A stretch of 64,000 nucleotides of DNA from Tabrizicola sp. TH137 (GTDB taxonomy: Bacteria; Pseudomonadota; Alphaproteobacteria; Rhodobacterales; Rhodobacteraceae): NCBI RefSeq assembly GCF_002855575.1, contig NZ_PKRQ01000005.1:1-64000 (forward strand), written 5' to 3'. A model generated the notes under the pieces. It was given only the letters and a program-made list of their open reading frames with translations, did no database searches and was not told the origin of the DNA. Of the stretch, positions 31,390-39,380 are shown one piece after another. The translations under genes were made by a program, and so were the position numbers. The first letter of the stretch is position 1. The number at the start of each line of letters is the position of its first letter.

Positions 31390-32379
31390 CTAGCGGCGGA
31401 CGTTGACGACGACCCGGCCCTTCACCGCCCCGTTCAGGATGGCGCGGCCAAGGTCGGGCAGATCGCCGAGCGCACATTCCTCGACCATCGCCTCGAGCTT
31501 GGCCATGGGCAGTTCGGCGGCGATGCGCTGCCAGGCCGTCACGCGCTTTGCATAGGGGACCATGACGGAGTTGATGCCGAGAAGGTTCACCCCCCGCAGG
31601 ATGAAGGGGGTCACCTTCGCCGGAAGGTCGGCCCCCCCGGCAAGGCCCACCGAGGCGACGGAGCAATCGGATTTCATCTGGCCCAGCACGCGGGCCAGCA
31701 TCGGGCCGCCGACATTGTCGATGCAGCCGGCCCAAACCTCGGATTCCAGGGGTTTCTTCACCGTTTCGGCGAGGTCCGCGCGCGGGACGATGCGGGTGGC
31801 GCCGAGGGCGCGCAGATAGGGTTCCGTCTCGGGGCGGCCCGTCACGGCGGCGACGCTGTAGCCGCGTTCGGCCAGAAGGGCGACGGCGACCGAGCCCACG
31901 CCGCCTGCGGCCCCGGTGACCAGCACCTCGCCCAGGTCGGGGGTCAGGCCATGCGCCTCCAGCGCCATGAGCGACAGCATCGCGGTGAAGCCCGCCGTGC
32001 CCACCGCCATGGCCTGGCGGGTGGTCAGCCCGTCGGGCAGCGGCACCAGCCAATCGGCCTTGACCCGCGCCTTTTCGGCAAAGCCGCCCCACCAGCTTTC
32101 GCCGACGCGCCAGCCGGTGAGGACGACCCGGTCGCCGGGGCGGTAGCGAGGATCGTCGGAGGCCTCGACCACCCCGGCGAAGTCTATGCCCGGCACATGG
32201 GGCCAGGCGCGCACCATGCCGCCGCCGGACCCGAGGCAGAGCCCGTCCTTGTAATTCAGCGTGGACCAGTCCACCGCGACGGTAACATCGCCGGCGGGAA
32301 GCCGCGCCTCCTCCAGCATCTGCACCCCGGCCGAGGTCGCCCCCGCCGCATCCTTTTCCACCACCAGCGCCCTGAACAT
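31390..32379 (-). CDS. acuI: Acryloyl-CoA reductase, zinc-free MDR family (AcuI-like)
   Basis: The 329-residue medium-chain reductase of the YhdH/AcuI branch has DWSTLNYKDGLCL and HVPGIDFAGVVEAS in the substrate domain, and VLVTGAAGGVGSVAVALLA as the NADPH-binding glycine motif. The zinc-binding Cys/His set of alcohol dehydrogenases is absent, as expected. AcuI of R. sphaeroides and Ruegeria reduces acryloyl-CoA to propionyl-CoA in 3-hydroxypropionate and DMSP metabolism, and this protein has the same length. A general quinone or enoyl reductase role is the alternative. It is expressed alone from the minus strand, with the PotD-like gene diverging upstream. Confidence 0.78.
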   Translation of the reverse strand: MFRALVVEKDAAGATSAGVQMLEEARLPAGDVTVAVDWSTLNYKDGLCLGSGGGMVRAWPHVPGIDFAGVVEASDDPRYRPGDRVVLTGWRVGESWWGGFAEKARVKADWLVPLPDGLTTRQAMAVGTAGFTAMLSLMALEAHGLTPDLGEVLVTGAAGGVGSVAVALLAERGYSVAAVTGRPETEPYLRALGATRIVPRADLAETVKKPLESEVWAGCIDNVGGPMLARVLGQMKSDCSVASVGLAGGADLPAKVTPFILRGVNLLGINSVMVPYAKRVTAWQRIAAELPMAKLEAMVEECALGDLPDLGRAILNGAVKGRVVVNVRR

Positions 32380-32613
32380 CCTGCGTCCTCTCCTTTTTTC
32401 GGGGCAGATTCCCGGCCTGATCCCGCGTCCGCGCCCAATTAATGTGCAACACGCGCCAAGTTTATCGGCAATCCGGCCCCTGCCCCCTTGCCGCGACGTC
32501 CGGCAATTCCAATGTCGATAGCGGCTTGAGGCCGACTACCGCCTGAAATAGCGTCACATCGTCATCCGGCTGCAAGGGGAAAAGCGCCGGAGACCAAACA
32601 GAGAGGAACCCGA

Positions 32614-33666
32614 ATGAGCCTGACCCGTCGTTTGCTTGCCACCGCAGCAACCCTTGTCGTCCTCACCGGAGCCGCCCGTGCCGCCGACCCCGAGATGGTG
32701 GTCTTCGACTGGGCCGGTTGGGAGATGGACGGGGTGCTGACCGAATATGTCGCGAAGCATGGCCAGAAGCCGACCTATTCCTTCTTTGCCGATGACGACG
32801 AGGCCTTCCAGAAAGTCTCTTCCGGCTTCAAGTCGGATGTGACGCATCCCTGCGTTGCCAGCCTGCCGCGCTATCGCGAGGCGGATCTGATCGAACCCTG
32901 GGACACCTCGAAGATCCCGGAATTCGCCAATCTGAACCCCGCCTTCCTTGAATCGCCCTACGTGACGGATGATGGCGGCGTGTGGTTCATCCCCACCGAT
33001 TATGCCTATACTGCCATTGCCTATAACACGACCGAGGTTCCGGCCGAGGATGTGGCCTCGCTTCAGGTCTTCACCAATCCGAAGTATGCGGGGCGCATCT
33101 CTCTCCCGGACAATTCGGACGATGTCTGGGCGCTGGCCTTCCTGGCGACCGGTCTGACAAGCTGGGACAATGTGACGGATGAGCAGTTCCAGGCGGCGGC
33201 GGACTGGCTGCGGTCGGTGCATCCGAATGTGCGCGCCTATTGGGCCGACCCGGCCGAGCTGTCGCAACTGATGGCGACGGGCGAGGTGCTGGTGGCCTGG
33301 TCGTGGAATGACGGCGTGGCGCTGTTGCAGGATGAAGGGTTCCCGGTCGGGTTCAACCGGTCGCCCGCCGAGGGCGCCTCGACCTGGTATTGCGGCTATG
33401 TGAACATGAAGGATGCGCCCGGGTCGGAAGACAAGGCCTATGACTTCATCAACTCCATGCTGGCGCATGGGTCGGCGCAGACCTTCCTCGATGAGCTGGG
33501 CTATGCCCATGCCAACAATGCCGCGATGGCGAACATTCCCGAGGATGCGCAGAAGGCCGCCTTCATCGACCCGGTGACCACGACCCTGCTGGCACAGACC
33601 CCGGTGACGGCGGAAGCCCGCGAGCGGAAGATCCAGGAGTTCGAGAACATCAAAGCCGGGTTCTGA
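32614..33666 (+). CDS. Periplasmic polyamine-type solute-binding protein (PotD-like), orphan
   Basis: The 350-residue protein has a clear Sec signal peptide (RRLLATAATLVVLTGAARAA, cleavage near residue 24). The mature part is the class D solute-binding fold: MVVFDWAGWEMDGVLTEY, IPTDYAYTAIAYNT, ISLPDNSDDVWALAFLAT and SWNDGVALLQDEG. Family members deliver spermidine, putrescine or similar cations to ABC importers. No ATPase or permease gene is next to it: the following genes are ssrA and, on the other strand, an FAD enzyme. A strong terminator follows its stop, so it is monocistronic and presumably serves a transporter encoded elsewhere. The ligand is not certain. Confidence 0.82.
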   Translation: MSLTRRLLATAATLVVLTGAARAADPEMVVFDWAGWEMDGVLTEYVAKHGQKPTYSFFADDDEAFQKVSSGFKSDVTHPCVASLPRYREADLIEPWDTSKIPEFANLNPAFLESPYVTDDGGVWFIPTDYAYTAIAYNTTEVPAEDVASLQVFTNPKYAGRISLPDNSDDVWALAFLATGLTSWDNVTDEQFQAAADWLRSVHPNVRAYWADPAELSQLMATGEVLVAWSWNDGVALLQDEGFPVGFNRSPAEGASTWYCGYVNMKDAPGSEDKAYDFINSMLAHGSAQTFLDELGYAHANNAAMANIPEDAQKAAFIDPVTTTLLAQTPVTAEARERKIQEFENIKAGF

Positions 33667-33686
33667 TCCCTGACCACGATCCCGGG

Positions 33687-33712
33687 AAGGGCGCCCTTGC
33701 GGGCGCCCTTTT
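33687..33712 (+). terminator. Intrinsic terminator of the PotD-like gene
   Basis: AAGGGCGCCC, loop TTGC, GGGCGCCCTT followed by TT forms a 10-bp stem with a U-run, 20 bp after the stop. It separates this gene from the ssrA promoter. Confidence 0.9.
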
Positions 33713-33724
33713 CCATTGCGCCGC

Positions 33725-33753
33725 TTGCGCCCCCCTGCCACGGCCCCTATATT
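33725..33753 (+). promoter_or_regulatory. Promoter of ssrA
   Basis: TTGCGC (33725-33730), a 17-bp spacer and TATATT (33748-33753) form a good sigma-70-type promoter with an expected start near 33760, at the head of the tmRNA acceptor piece. Confidence 0.7.
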
Positions 33754-33759
33754 GCGGCT

Positions 33760-34085
33760 GTCCGGGGCAACCCGGACTATGGCGATAAACGCACCTGTAA
33801 TAGACGGCTCGGACCCGGGGGCGGTACCCGGCGGCTCCACCAGACTCACCCGGTCATTGCGGGGGTAAGGGGCCGAAACAGGATCGACGAACGTTCAAAG
33901 AGGCCAGCTTTCGCTCGGTGAGGTACCACCGTTATCGGTCCAAGATCACAGTTGCCAATGACAACCGTGCTCCGGTGGCGCTGGCTGCGTAAGCGGCTCG
34001 CAATACCAAACATAAGCCCTTGCGCTTAGCCGCGTAAGGCGGGGTTCGCAGGTACCTGGCAACAGAAACCTGCACCTTCCCCCGT
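33760..34085 (+). ncRNA. ssrA: Two-piece (circularly permuted) tmRNA
   Basis: The acceptor piece comes first and ends GGCGGCTCCACCA at 33842 (CCA encoded). After a 26-nt spacer the coding piece begins GGGGCCGAAACAGG (33869). GGGGCCG pairs with CGGCTCC to restore the tRNA-like acceptor stem. The tag frame is GCC AAT GAC AAC CGT ... GCG TAA (33954-33992), giving ANDNRAPVALAA and a stop. Trans-translation rescues stalled ribosomes and marks the product for proteolysis. The permuted gene with processing into two RNAs is the alphaproteobacterial form. The 3' boundary near 34085 is approximate. Confidence 0.93.
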
Positions 34086-34126
34086 GTTTGGCCCCCCGTC
34101 TCTGGCTGCGCGCATCGCGCGCGAAG

Positions 34127-34181
34127 AATTTTCGTACGAAAACTCTTCGGATGCGAAAAATCTTCGGACGAAGATTTTTCG
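34127..34181. terminator. Nested AT-rich palindromes between ssrA and the FAD dehydrogenase gene
   Basis: CGAAAAATCTTCG and CGAAGATTTTTCG (34154-34181, 2-nt loop) form a perfect hairpin. Just before it TTTTCGTACGAAAA (34129-34142) is another palindrome, and GAAGA/TCTTC segments could pair across the two. It lies 5 bp from the stop of the minus-strand gene and after ssrA, so it probably terminates both directions. Confidence 0.7.
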
Positions 34182-34186
34182 GCCCT

Positions 34187-35599
34187 TCAGCCGCGGAGCA
34201 CCGCGCCGGGATTGAGGATGCCCGAGGGATCCAGCGCCGCCTTCACCGCCCGCATCGCGGCGAGTTTCGCGGGATCGCCATAGCGTTCCAGATCGCCCAC
34301 CTTCAGCCGTCCGATCCCGTGCTCGGCGCTGACCGATCCGCCCATGGCATGGACGAGGTCATGCACAGAGGTCTTGATCGCATCGCGCTGCGCCTCGTGG
34401 TCGCGCCGCGTGCGGCCCGGACGCGGGAAGACGTTGTAATGCAGGTTGCCATCGCCCAGATGGCCAAAGCAGTTGATGCGGAAATCGCCGATCCGGGCCA
34501 GTGCCGCCCCGGCCTGCGGGATGAAGTCCGGCACGGCCGAGAGGGGCAGCGAGATGTCATGGGAGGAGATCGACCCGACGCGGCGGTTCGCCTCGGGGAT
34601 CGACTCGCGGATGCGCCAAAGGCTGGCGCGCTGCGCCTCGGATGCCGCGATGACGCCATCCAGCACCAGCCCCGCCTCTTCCGCCTCGGCATAGAGCCCG
34701 GCCATCACCGCCTCGGCCTCGAAGACGGAGGGCAGGCCAAGGTCCAGAAGCACGCACCATTCGGGCGCGGCGGGGAAGGGGCAGGCCACATCGGGCATCG
34801 TCTCGGCCAGGAAGTCGAAGCCCATCTTCGCGATCAGTTCGAAGGCCGAGACCATACCCGGCACGCGCGACTGGCAGAGGGTCAGAAGCCGAAGGGCGGC
34901 GGCCGGATCGGGGACGACGAGCAGCGCCGTCACCTCGACCGCCGGGCGCGGGACCATGCGCAGGGCGGCGGCGGTGATGATGCCCAGCGTGCCTTCGGAG
35001 CCGATCAGAAGATGGCGGAGGTCATAGCCGGTATTGTCCTTACGCAGCCGTTTCAGCCCCGACAGGACAGAGCCGTCGGCCAGCACCGCCTCCACCCCCA
35101 GGCAGAGGTCGCGGGCATTGCCATGGCGCAGGACACCGATGCCGCCCGCATTGGTGGCGAGGCAGCCGCCGATCCGGGCCGTGCCTTCGCTGGCGAGCGA
35201 GAGGGGGAACAGGCGCCCCGCCCCTTCGGCGGCGGTCTGCACCGCCGCGAGGGTCATGCCGGCCTCGGCGATCAGGACATTCTCCTCGGGCCAGAGGCCG
35301 CGCAGCGCCTCCATCCGTTCCAGCGACAGGATGACGGGGGCGGGGCCGCCGGGCATGATCTGGCCGCCCACCAGCCCCGTCCCGCCGCCCCAGGGCAGGA
35401 TGCCCACCCGCGCCTCGGCGCAGGTCTGGACGATGGTCTGCACCTCGGCCGTGCTGCGCGGCAGGGCGAGAAACCCCCCCTGCCCCATCCAGCGCCCGCG
35501 CGGTTCTTCCAGGTATCGCGCTTCGGGCGCGCGAAGCCTGCCGTCGGGCAGGCGCGCGGCAAGGCGTTCCGCGAAGGCGGCATCGGCGGGGTTGAGCAT
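34187..35599 (-). CDS. FAD-linked 2-hydroxyacid dehydrogenase (D-lactate/D-2-hydroxyglutarate type)
   Basis: The 470-residue flavoprotein of the VAO/FAD_binding_4 type has the FAD-binding PRSTAEVQTIVQTCAEA, LPWGGGTGLVGGQ, and GGCLATNAGGIGVLRHGNARD with LIGSEGTLGIITAA. A C-terminal FAD-oxidase_C domain has HDISLPLSAVPDF, CFGHLGDGNLHYN (metal-site histidines) and SAEHGIGRLK. Relatives oxidise D-lactate, D-2-hydroxyglutarate or glycolate and pass electrons to the respiratory chain or an electron-transfer flavoprotein. Which acid is used is not clear. It is monocistronic; palindromes terminate it 5 bp after the stop. Confidence 0.87.
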   Translation of the reverse strand: MLNPADAAFAERLAARLPDGRLRAPEARYLEEPRGRWMGQGGFLALPRSTAEVQTIVQTCAEARVGILPWGGGTGLVGGQIMPGGPAPVILSLERMEALRGLWPEENVLIAEAGMTLAAVQTAAEGAGRLFPLSLASEGTARIGGCLATNAGGIGVLRHGNARDLCLGVEAVLADGSVLSGLKRLRKDNTGYDLRHLLIGSEGTLGIITAAALRMVPRPAVEVTALLVVPDPAAALRLLTLCQSRVPGMVSAFELIAKMGFDFLAETMPDVACPFPAAPEWCVLLDLGLPSVFEAEAVMAGLYAEAEEAGLVLDGVIAASEAQRASLWRIRESIPEANRRVGSISSHDISLPLSAVPDFIPQAGAALARIGDFRINCFGHLGDGNLHYNVFPRPGRTRRDHEAQRDAIKTSVHDLVHAMGGSVSAEHGIGRLKVGDLERYGDPAKLAAMRAVKAALDPSGILNPGAVLRG

Positions 35600-35651
35600 G
35601 GCGGACTCCTTCCTTGCGCTTCGTAGCCTGTGCCATCCCCGGACGGAAGGG

Positions 35652-36512
35652 TCAGGGATGGAGCTGCGGGAAAAGCACGATCACAGTCGGGCTGGCGGGC
35701 AGAGTGCCGAGCGACAGGTCGAGCTGCGGTTCGAAGGTCTGGACGATCTGGAACGGACCTTCCATCTCCTGGAGGAATTGCATCAGCGGTTCGAGCGAGA
35801 GCCAATGGACCGGGATCACCACCCGCGCTTGCAGCCGGTCGAGGATGGCAAGCATTTCGGCCCGGCTCGGCCGGTTCGGCCCCTCCACCGCGACCATGAC
35901 CACGTCCAGCCGCCCGATCGCGGCGAAGGCACTGTCATCCGGCATGCCCTGAAGAGCGCCGAGATGACCGATGCAGAGACCTTCCACCTCGAAGATGAAG
36001 ATGGAATTGCCGTCGGGCCGCATCCCCTGCCCTGCCGTGCCGCGCGTGTCGGTGGTGACGTTGCGCACCATCAGGGAGCCGAGATCGAGATGATGGTCCG
36101 CCGGTCGGCCTTCGGCGTCGGGCCAGCCCTTCAGCACATGGGGAATGCGCGGATGGGGACTGTCGGTGGATTGCAGTCGCATCGTGTCGTTCATGGTGAC
36201 GACATCCGGCAGCCACACCTCGCCGAAGCCGATGCCGGTGTAATCCGTCACCGCCATCACCCGATCCGAGGAATGGATGGCGACGCTGCCATGCCCCGTG
36301 TAGTAGAGCCGCACCTTGCCCGGCGCGATGGGTGCGAAAGGATCGACAAGCTGCGCCTGCCAGAGCCGTTCCGCCCCCGTCTGCGCCACGGCGGAACAGG
36401 TGGATTGGGCATGGGTCGGCCCGGCGAGGGCCGCAAGGAGCAGCGCAAGGGCAGAGAGGGCACGGGTGAGGCGGGGGAGACAGGTCGGCACGCGGGCGAT
36501 CATCCGGAACAC
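35652..36512 (-). CDS. Secreted metallo-beta-lactamase-fold protein, paralogue 1
   Basis: The 286-residue protein has a signal peptide (SALALLLAALAGPTHAQS). The mature part is an UlaG-like MBL fold: YYTGHGSVAIHSSDRVMAVT, VTMNDTMRLQ, a MVRNVTTDTRGTAGQG segment, IFIFEVEGLCIGHLG (metal-site His) and VVIPVHWLSLEPL. The classic HxHxDH motif is not seen, so metal ligands differ from beta-lactamases and it may be a hydrolase of another ester or phosphodiester type. The next gene on the same strand is a close paralogue, and the pair appears to be a tandem duplication. Function unknown; expected in the periplasm. Confidence 0.75.
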   Translation of the reverse strand: MFRMIARVPTCLPRLTRALSALALLLAALAGPTHAQSTCSAVAQTGAERLWQAQLVDPFAPIAPGKVRLYYTGHGSVAIHSSDRVMAVTDYTGIGFGEVWLPDVVTMNDTMRLQSTDSPHPRIPHVLKGWPDAEGRPADHHLDLGSLMVRNVTTDTRGTAGQGMRPDGNSIFIFEVEGLCIGHLGALQGMPDDSAFAAIGRLDVVMVAVEGPNRPSRAEMLAILDRLQARVVIPVHWLSLEPLMQFLQEMEGPFQIVQTFEPQLDLSLGTLPASPTVIVLFPQLHP

Positions 36513-36569
36513 AGGACAGGAGGGTATGCCATCACCCTAACCGCATGGCGCGGTTGCAGAAAAGCCAAA

Positions 36570-37433
36570 TCAGGGGATGAATTCCGGTTCCAGCACCATG
36601 ATCGTCGGGCTTCCCGGCAGGTCCTGGAGCGACAGTTCTAGATCGGGACCGCCCACCTCCACCACCTGGAACTGGCCTTCCATCTCATCGAGGAAGGTTA
36701 CGAGAGAGGCGCCGGAGAACCAGTGCATCGGGATCACGACCGAGGCGCGCAGGCGGCTGACGACTTCGGCCATGGCCTCGGTGCTCATGGTATAGCCGCC
36801 ATCGACGGGGACCATGACCACATCGAGCCGCCCGATGGAGGCGTATTGCGCATCGTCCGGGATCTGGTGGAGGTGGCCGAGATGGCCGATGCAGAGACCG
36901 CCCGCCTCGAAGACGAAGATGGAATTGCCGTCGGCGCGGGCGCCTTCGCCGAAGGGGCCGCGCGTGTCGGTGGTGACGTTGCGGACGAGCATGGCGCCGA
37001 GGTCGAGTTCGTGGAAGGCGGGCTGGCCATCGGTCGGCCAGCCGGGAAGGACATGGGGGATGCGCGGATCGGGGTTTGAGGTCCAGTGGGTGGAATGGGC
37101 GTTGTTCATCGTCACCACATCCGGCACGACATCGGGGTTGCCGATATAGCCGGTGTAATCGGTCACGGCGAGGATGCCGCCTTCGGCCTCGATCGCGAAG
37201 GAGGCGTGGTCGATATAGCGGATGCGGACATGGGCGCGGTCGATGGGCTGGCCGATGGAGGCGCGCCAGAGCGTTTCGACCGGGGCGAGCGGGGCCTGGG
37301 CCAGGGCGAAGCAGTTGGAGGGGATGCGGTCCTGCGCGGCGGCCGGGAAGGCGAGGGCGGCCAGAAGGAGGGCGGCCGCGGTGGCGCGGATCGGCCGGGT
37401 TTGCGGCACAGGGTTGGGCAAAGCGTGCGGCAT
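36570..37433 (-). CDS. Secreted metallo-beta-lactamase-fold protein, paralogue 2
   Basis: The 287-residue relative of the preceding gene has a signal peptide (ATAAALLLAALAFPAAAQ) and the same motif order: YIDHASFAIEAEGGILAVTD, VTMNNAHSTHW, LVRNVTTDTRGPFGEG, IFVFEAGGLCIGHLGHLH and VVIPMHWFSGASL. The shared TTDTRG and GLCIGHLG blocks show recent common origin. This copy has HST HW and GHLGHLH, giving more histidines and possibly a fuller metal site than paralogue 1. It is 57 bp upstream of paralogue 1 on the same strand. Role unknown. Confidence 0.75.
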   Translation of the reverse strand: MPHALPNPVPQTRPIRATAAALLLAALAFPAAAQDRIPSNCFALAQAPLAPVETLWRASIGQPIDRAHVRIRYIDHASFAIEAEGGILAVTDYTGYIGNPDVVPDVVTMNNAHSTHWTSNPDPRIPHVLPGWPTDGQPAFHELDLGAMLVRNVTTDTRGPFGEGARADGNSIFVFEAGGLCIGHLGHLHQIPDDAQYASIGRLDVVMVPVDGGYTMSTEAMAEVVSRLRASVVIPMHWFSGASLVTFLDEMEGQFQVVEVGGPDLELSLQDLPGSPTIMVLEPEFIP

Positions 37434-37536
37434 GGTGGCGTCCTCCCGATCCGATGGGCAAGAAGATGCGTCAGCCTGCCATGGGGACAGCCCCCCGTGC
37501 CTTCACGCTTTCGTCAGAACGGGGGCGGGGGCGGCG

Positions 37537-38121
37537 TCAGCCGACATCCGTCCGGCCACGCCGATCGGGCCTAAGCGCCGCATAAAGCACGTGATTTCGC
37601 CAGCGGCCCGCGATCTGAAGATAGCTTTGCGCCACGCCTTCATATTTGAAGCCGCATTTTTCCAGCACGCCGCGAGATGCCGCGTTTTCGGGCAGGCAGG
37701 CGGCCTCGATCCGGCTGAGGTCGAGCGTGGTGAAGGCGTGATGCACCACGGCCAGAATCGCCTCGCGCATGTAGCCGCGGCGGGAGAAGCGTTCGCCGAT
37801 CCAGTAGCCCAGCGTGCCGGATTGCGAGGGGCCGCGGCGGATGTTGTCGAGCGTGATCGCGCCGAGAAGCGCCTGATCCTCGCGCCGGATGAGCAGGAGG
37901 GGCAGTGCGGTCCCCTGCCCTTCGGCGCGGGCCGCCCAGTAGACGCGGTTGGTGAAGGCGCGGCGGGTGAGGTGGTCGCCCGCCCAGATCGGTTCCCACT
38001 GGGTGAGGAAGAAGGCGCTTTCCGCGCGCAGCTCGGCCCATGGCCTCCAGTCGGCATGCTGCGGCAGGCGCAGGGTCATCCGCTCGGTCTCGATCCGAAC
38101 CTTGCGGCGGAAGGTCAGCAT
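37537..38121 (-). CDS. GNAT acetyltransferase, RimJ/RimL type
   Basis: The 194-residue GNAT-fold enzyme of the ribosomal protein N-acetyltransferase group begins VRIETERMTLRLPQHADWRPW, the standard start of the subfamily. It has the acetyl-CoA loop around GYWIGERFSRRGYMREAIL and a C-terminal ENAASRGVLEKCGFKYEG. It probably acetylates an amino group of a protein N-terminus or small amine. Its ATG shares bases with the stop of the M16 peptidase gene (1-bp overlap at 38121), a coupling kept in Rhodobacterales downstream of thrC. Confidence 0.85.
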   Translation of the reverse strand: MLTFRRKVRIETERMTLRLPQHADWRPWAELRAESAFFLTQWEPIWAGDHLTRRAFTNRVYWAARAEGQGTALPLLLIRREDQALLGAITLDNIRRGPSQSGTLGYWIGERFSRRGYMREAILAVVHHAFTTLDLSRIEAACLPENAASRGVLEKCGFKYEGVAQSYLQIAGRWRNHVLYAALRPDRRGRTDVG

Positions 38122-39380
38122 CAGGCGGCGAGCCTTGCCTTGACCGCCTCCAGATCGGGGGCGTCGTCCACCGGGCCGTAGAGGGCCATGGCGGCCCTGG
38201 CGCCGACCAGACCTTCGGCATAGCGGCGGACATCGGCAACCGAGACGGCGTCGATCTTGGCGACGGTTTCCTCGACCCCCGGCACGCGGCCCCAGATGGC
38301 CAGGAGGCGGGCGTTGCGTTCGGCGCGGCTGGAGGGGCTTTCCAGCCCCATCAGGAGCCCTGCCTTGAGCTGTGCGCGGGCGCGGTTCACCTCGGCCTCG
38401 GACATGTCATCGGCGGCGCGCTTGAGTTCGTCCATGGTGAGGCCGATCAGATCGCCGATCTCTTCTTCGGAGGTGCCGGCATAGACGGTGATCTGGCCGG
38501 TATCCTCATAGGCGCCCGACTGGGCGAAGATGGAATAGCAGAGGCCGCGTTCTTCGCGGATCTTCTGGAAGAGGCGCGAGGACATGCCGCCGCCCATCGC
38601 GGTGGCATAGACCTGCGCGGCATAGACATCGGGGGCGCGGTAGCCGGGGCCTTCGAAGGCGAGCGCGACATGGACCTGTTCGAGATCCTTGATTTCGCGG
38701 CGTTCGCCACCGGCAAAGCGCGCGGGTTGCAGGCTGGAATTGCCCACGGGTTTCAGATGGCCGAAGGTCGCCTCGGCCTGCGCCACGATGGCGTCATGGT
38801 CCACCCCCCCGGCGGCGGCGAGGATCATCTGGTCGGGGCCGTAATGTTCGCCGACGAAGGTGCGCAGGTCCTGCTGGCCGAAGGCGGAGACGCGTTCGGC
38901 GGGGCCGAGGATGGTGCGGCCGAAGGGTTGGTCGGGGTAGCTGACTTCCTGAAGCCAGTCGAAGATGATGTCATCGGGCGTGTCGAGCGCCTGCCCGATT
39001 TCCTGAAGGATGACATGGCGTTCGGTTTCGATCTCTTTCGGGTCGAAGACCGGGTTCAGCACGATGTCGGAGATGACGTCGAGCGCGAGGCCCACATCGG
39101 GCGACAGGATGCGGGCGTAATAGGCCGTCATCTCGCGGCTGGTATAGGCGTTGATATAGCCGCCCACATCCTCGATTTCTTCGGCGATGCGGAGGGCGGA
39201 GCGTTTCTCGGTGCCTTTGAAGGCCATATGTTCCAGGAAATGCGCGATGCCGTTCTGTTCGGCGCGTTCGTGCCGCCCGCCCGCCGTGACCCAGATGCCC
39301 GCCGAGGCCGAGAGGAGGCCGGGCATGTCTTCCGTCACGATGCGGAAGCCGTTGGAAAGCGTGGTGATCTTCAGGCTCAA
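38121..39380 (-). CDS. M16-family zinc metallopeptidase (mitochondrial processing peptidase-like)
   Basis: The 419-residue M16B peptidase has the inverted zinc motif HFLEH (H47, E50, H51) in GIAHFLEHMAFKGT and the distal Glu in the ETERHVILQEI segment (about 120-130). The second domain keeps GGGMSSRLFQKIREERGLCYSI. Family members degrade or process peptides and resemble the beta subunit of mitochondrial processing peptidase. The ATG overlaps the thrC stop by 4 bp and the gene ends within the rimJ-like start, so three genes are coupled. Predicted cytoplasmic or periplasmic location is not clear as no signal peptide is seen. Confidence 0.9.
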   Translation of the reverse strand: MSLKITTLSNGFRIVTEDMPGLLSASAGIWVTAGGRHERAEQNGIAHFLEHMAFKGTEKRSALRIAEEIEDVGGYINAYTSREMTAYYARILSPDVGLALDVISDIVLNPVFDPKEIETERHVILQEIGQALDTPDDIIFDWLQEVSYPDQPFGRTILGPAERVSAFGQQDLRTFVGEHYGPDQMILAAAGGVDHDAIVAQAEATFGHLKPVGNSSLQPARFAGGERREIKDLEQVHVALAFEGPGYRAPDVYAAQVYATAMGGGMSSRLFQKIREERGLCYSIFAQSGAYEDTGQITVYAGTSEEEIGDLIGLTMDELKRAADDMSEAEVNRARAQLKAGLLMGLESPSSRAERNARLLAIWGRVPGVEETVAKIDAVSVADVRRYAEGLVGARAAMALYGPVDDAPDLEAVKARLAA

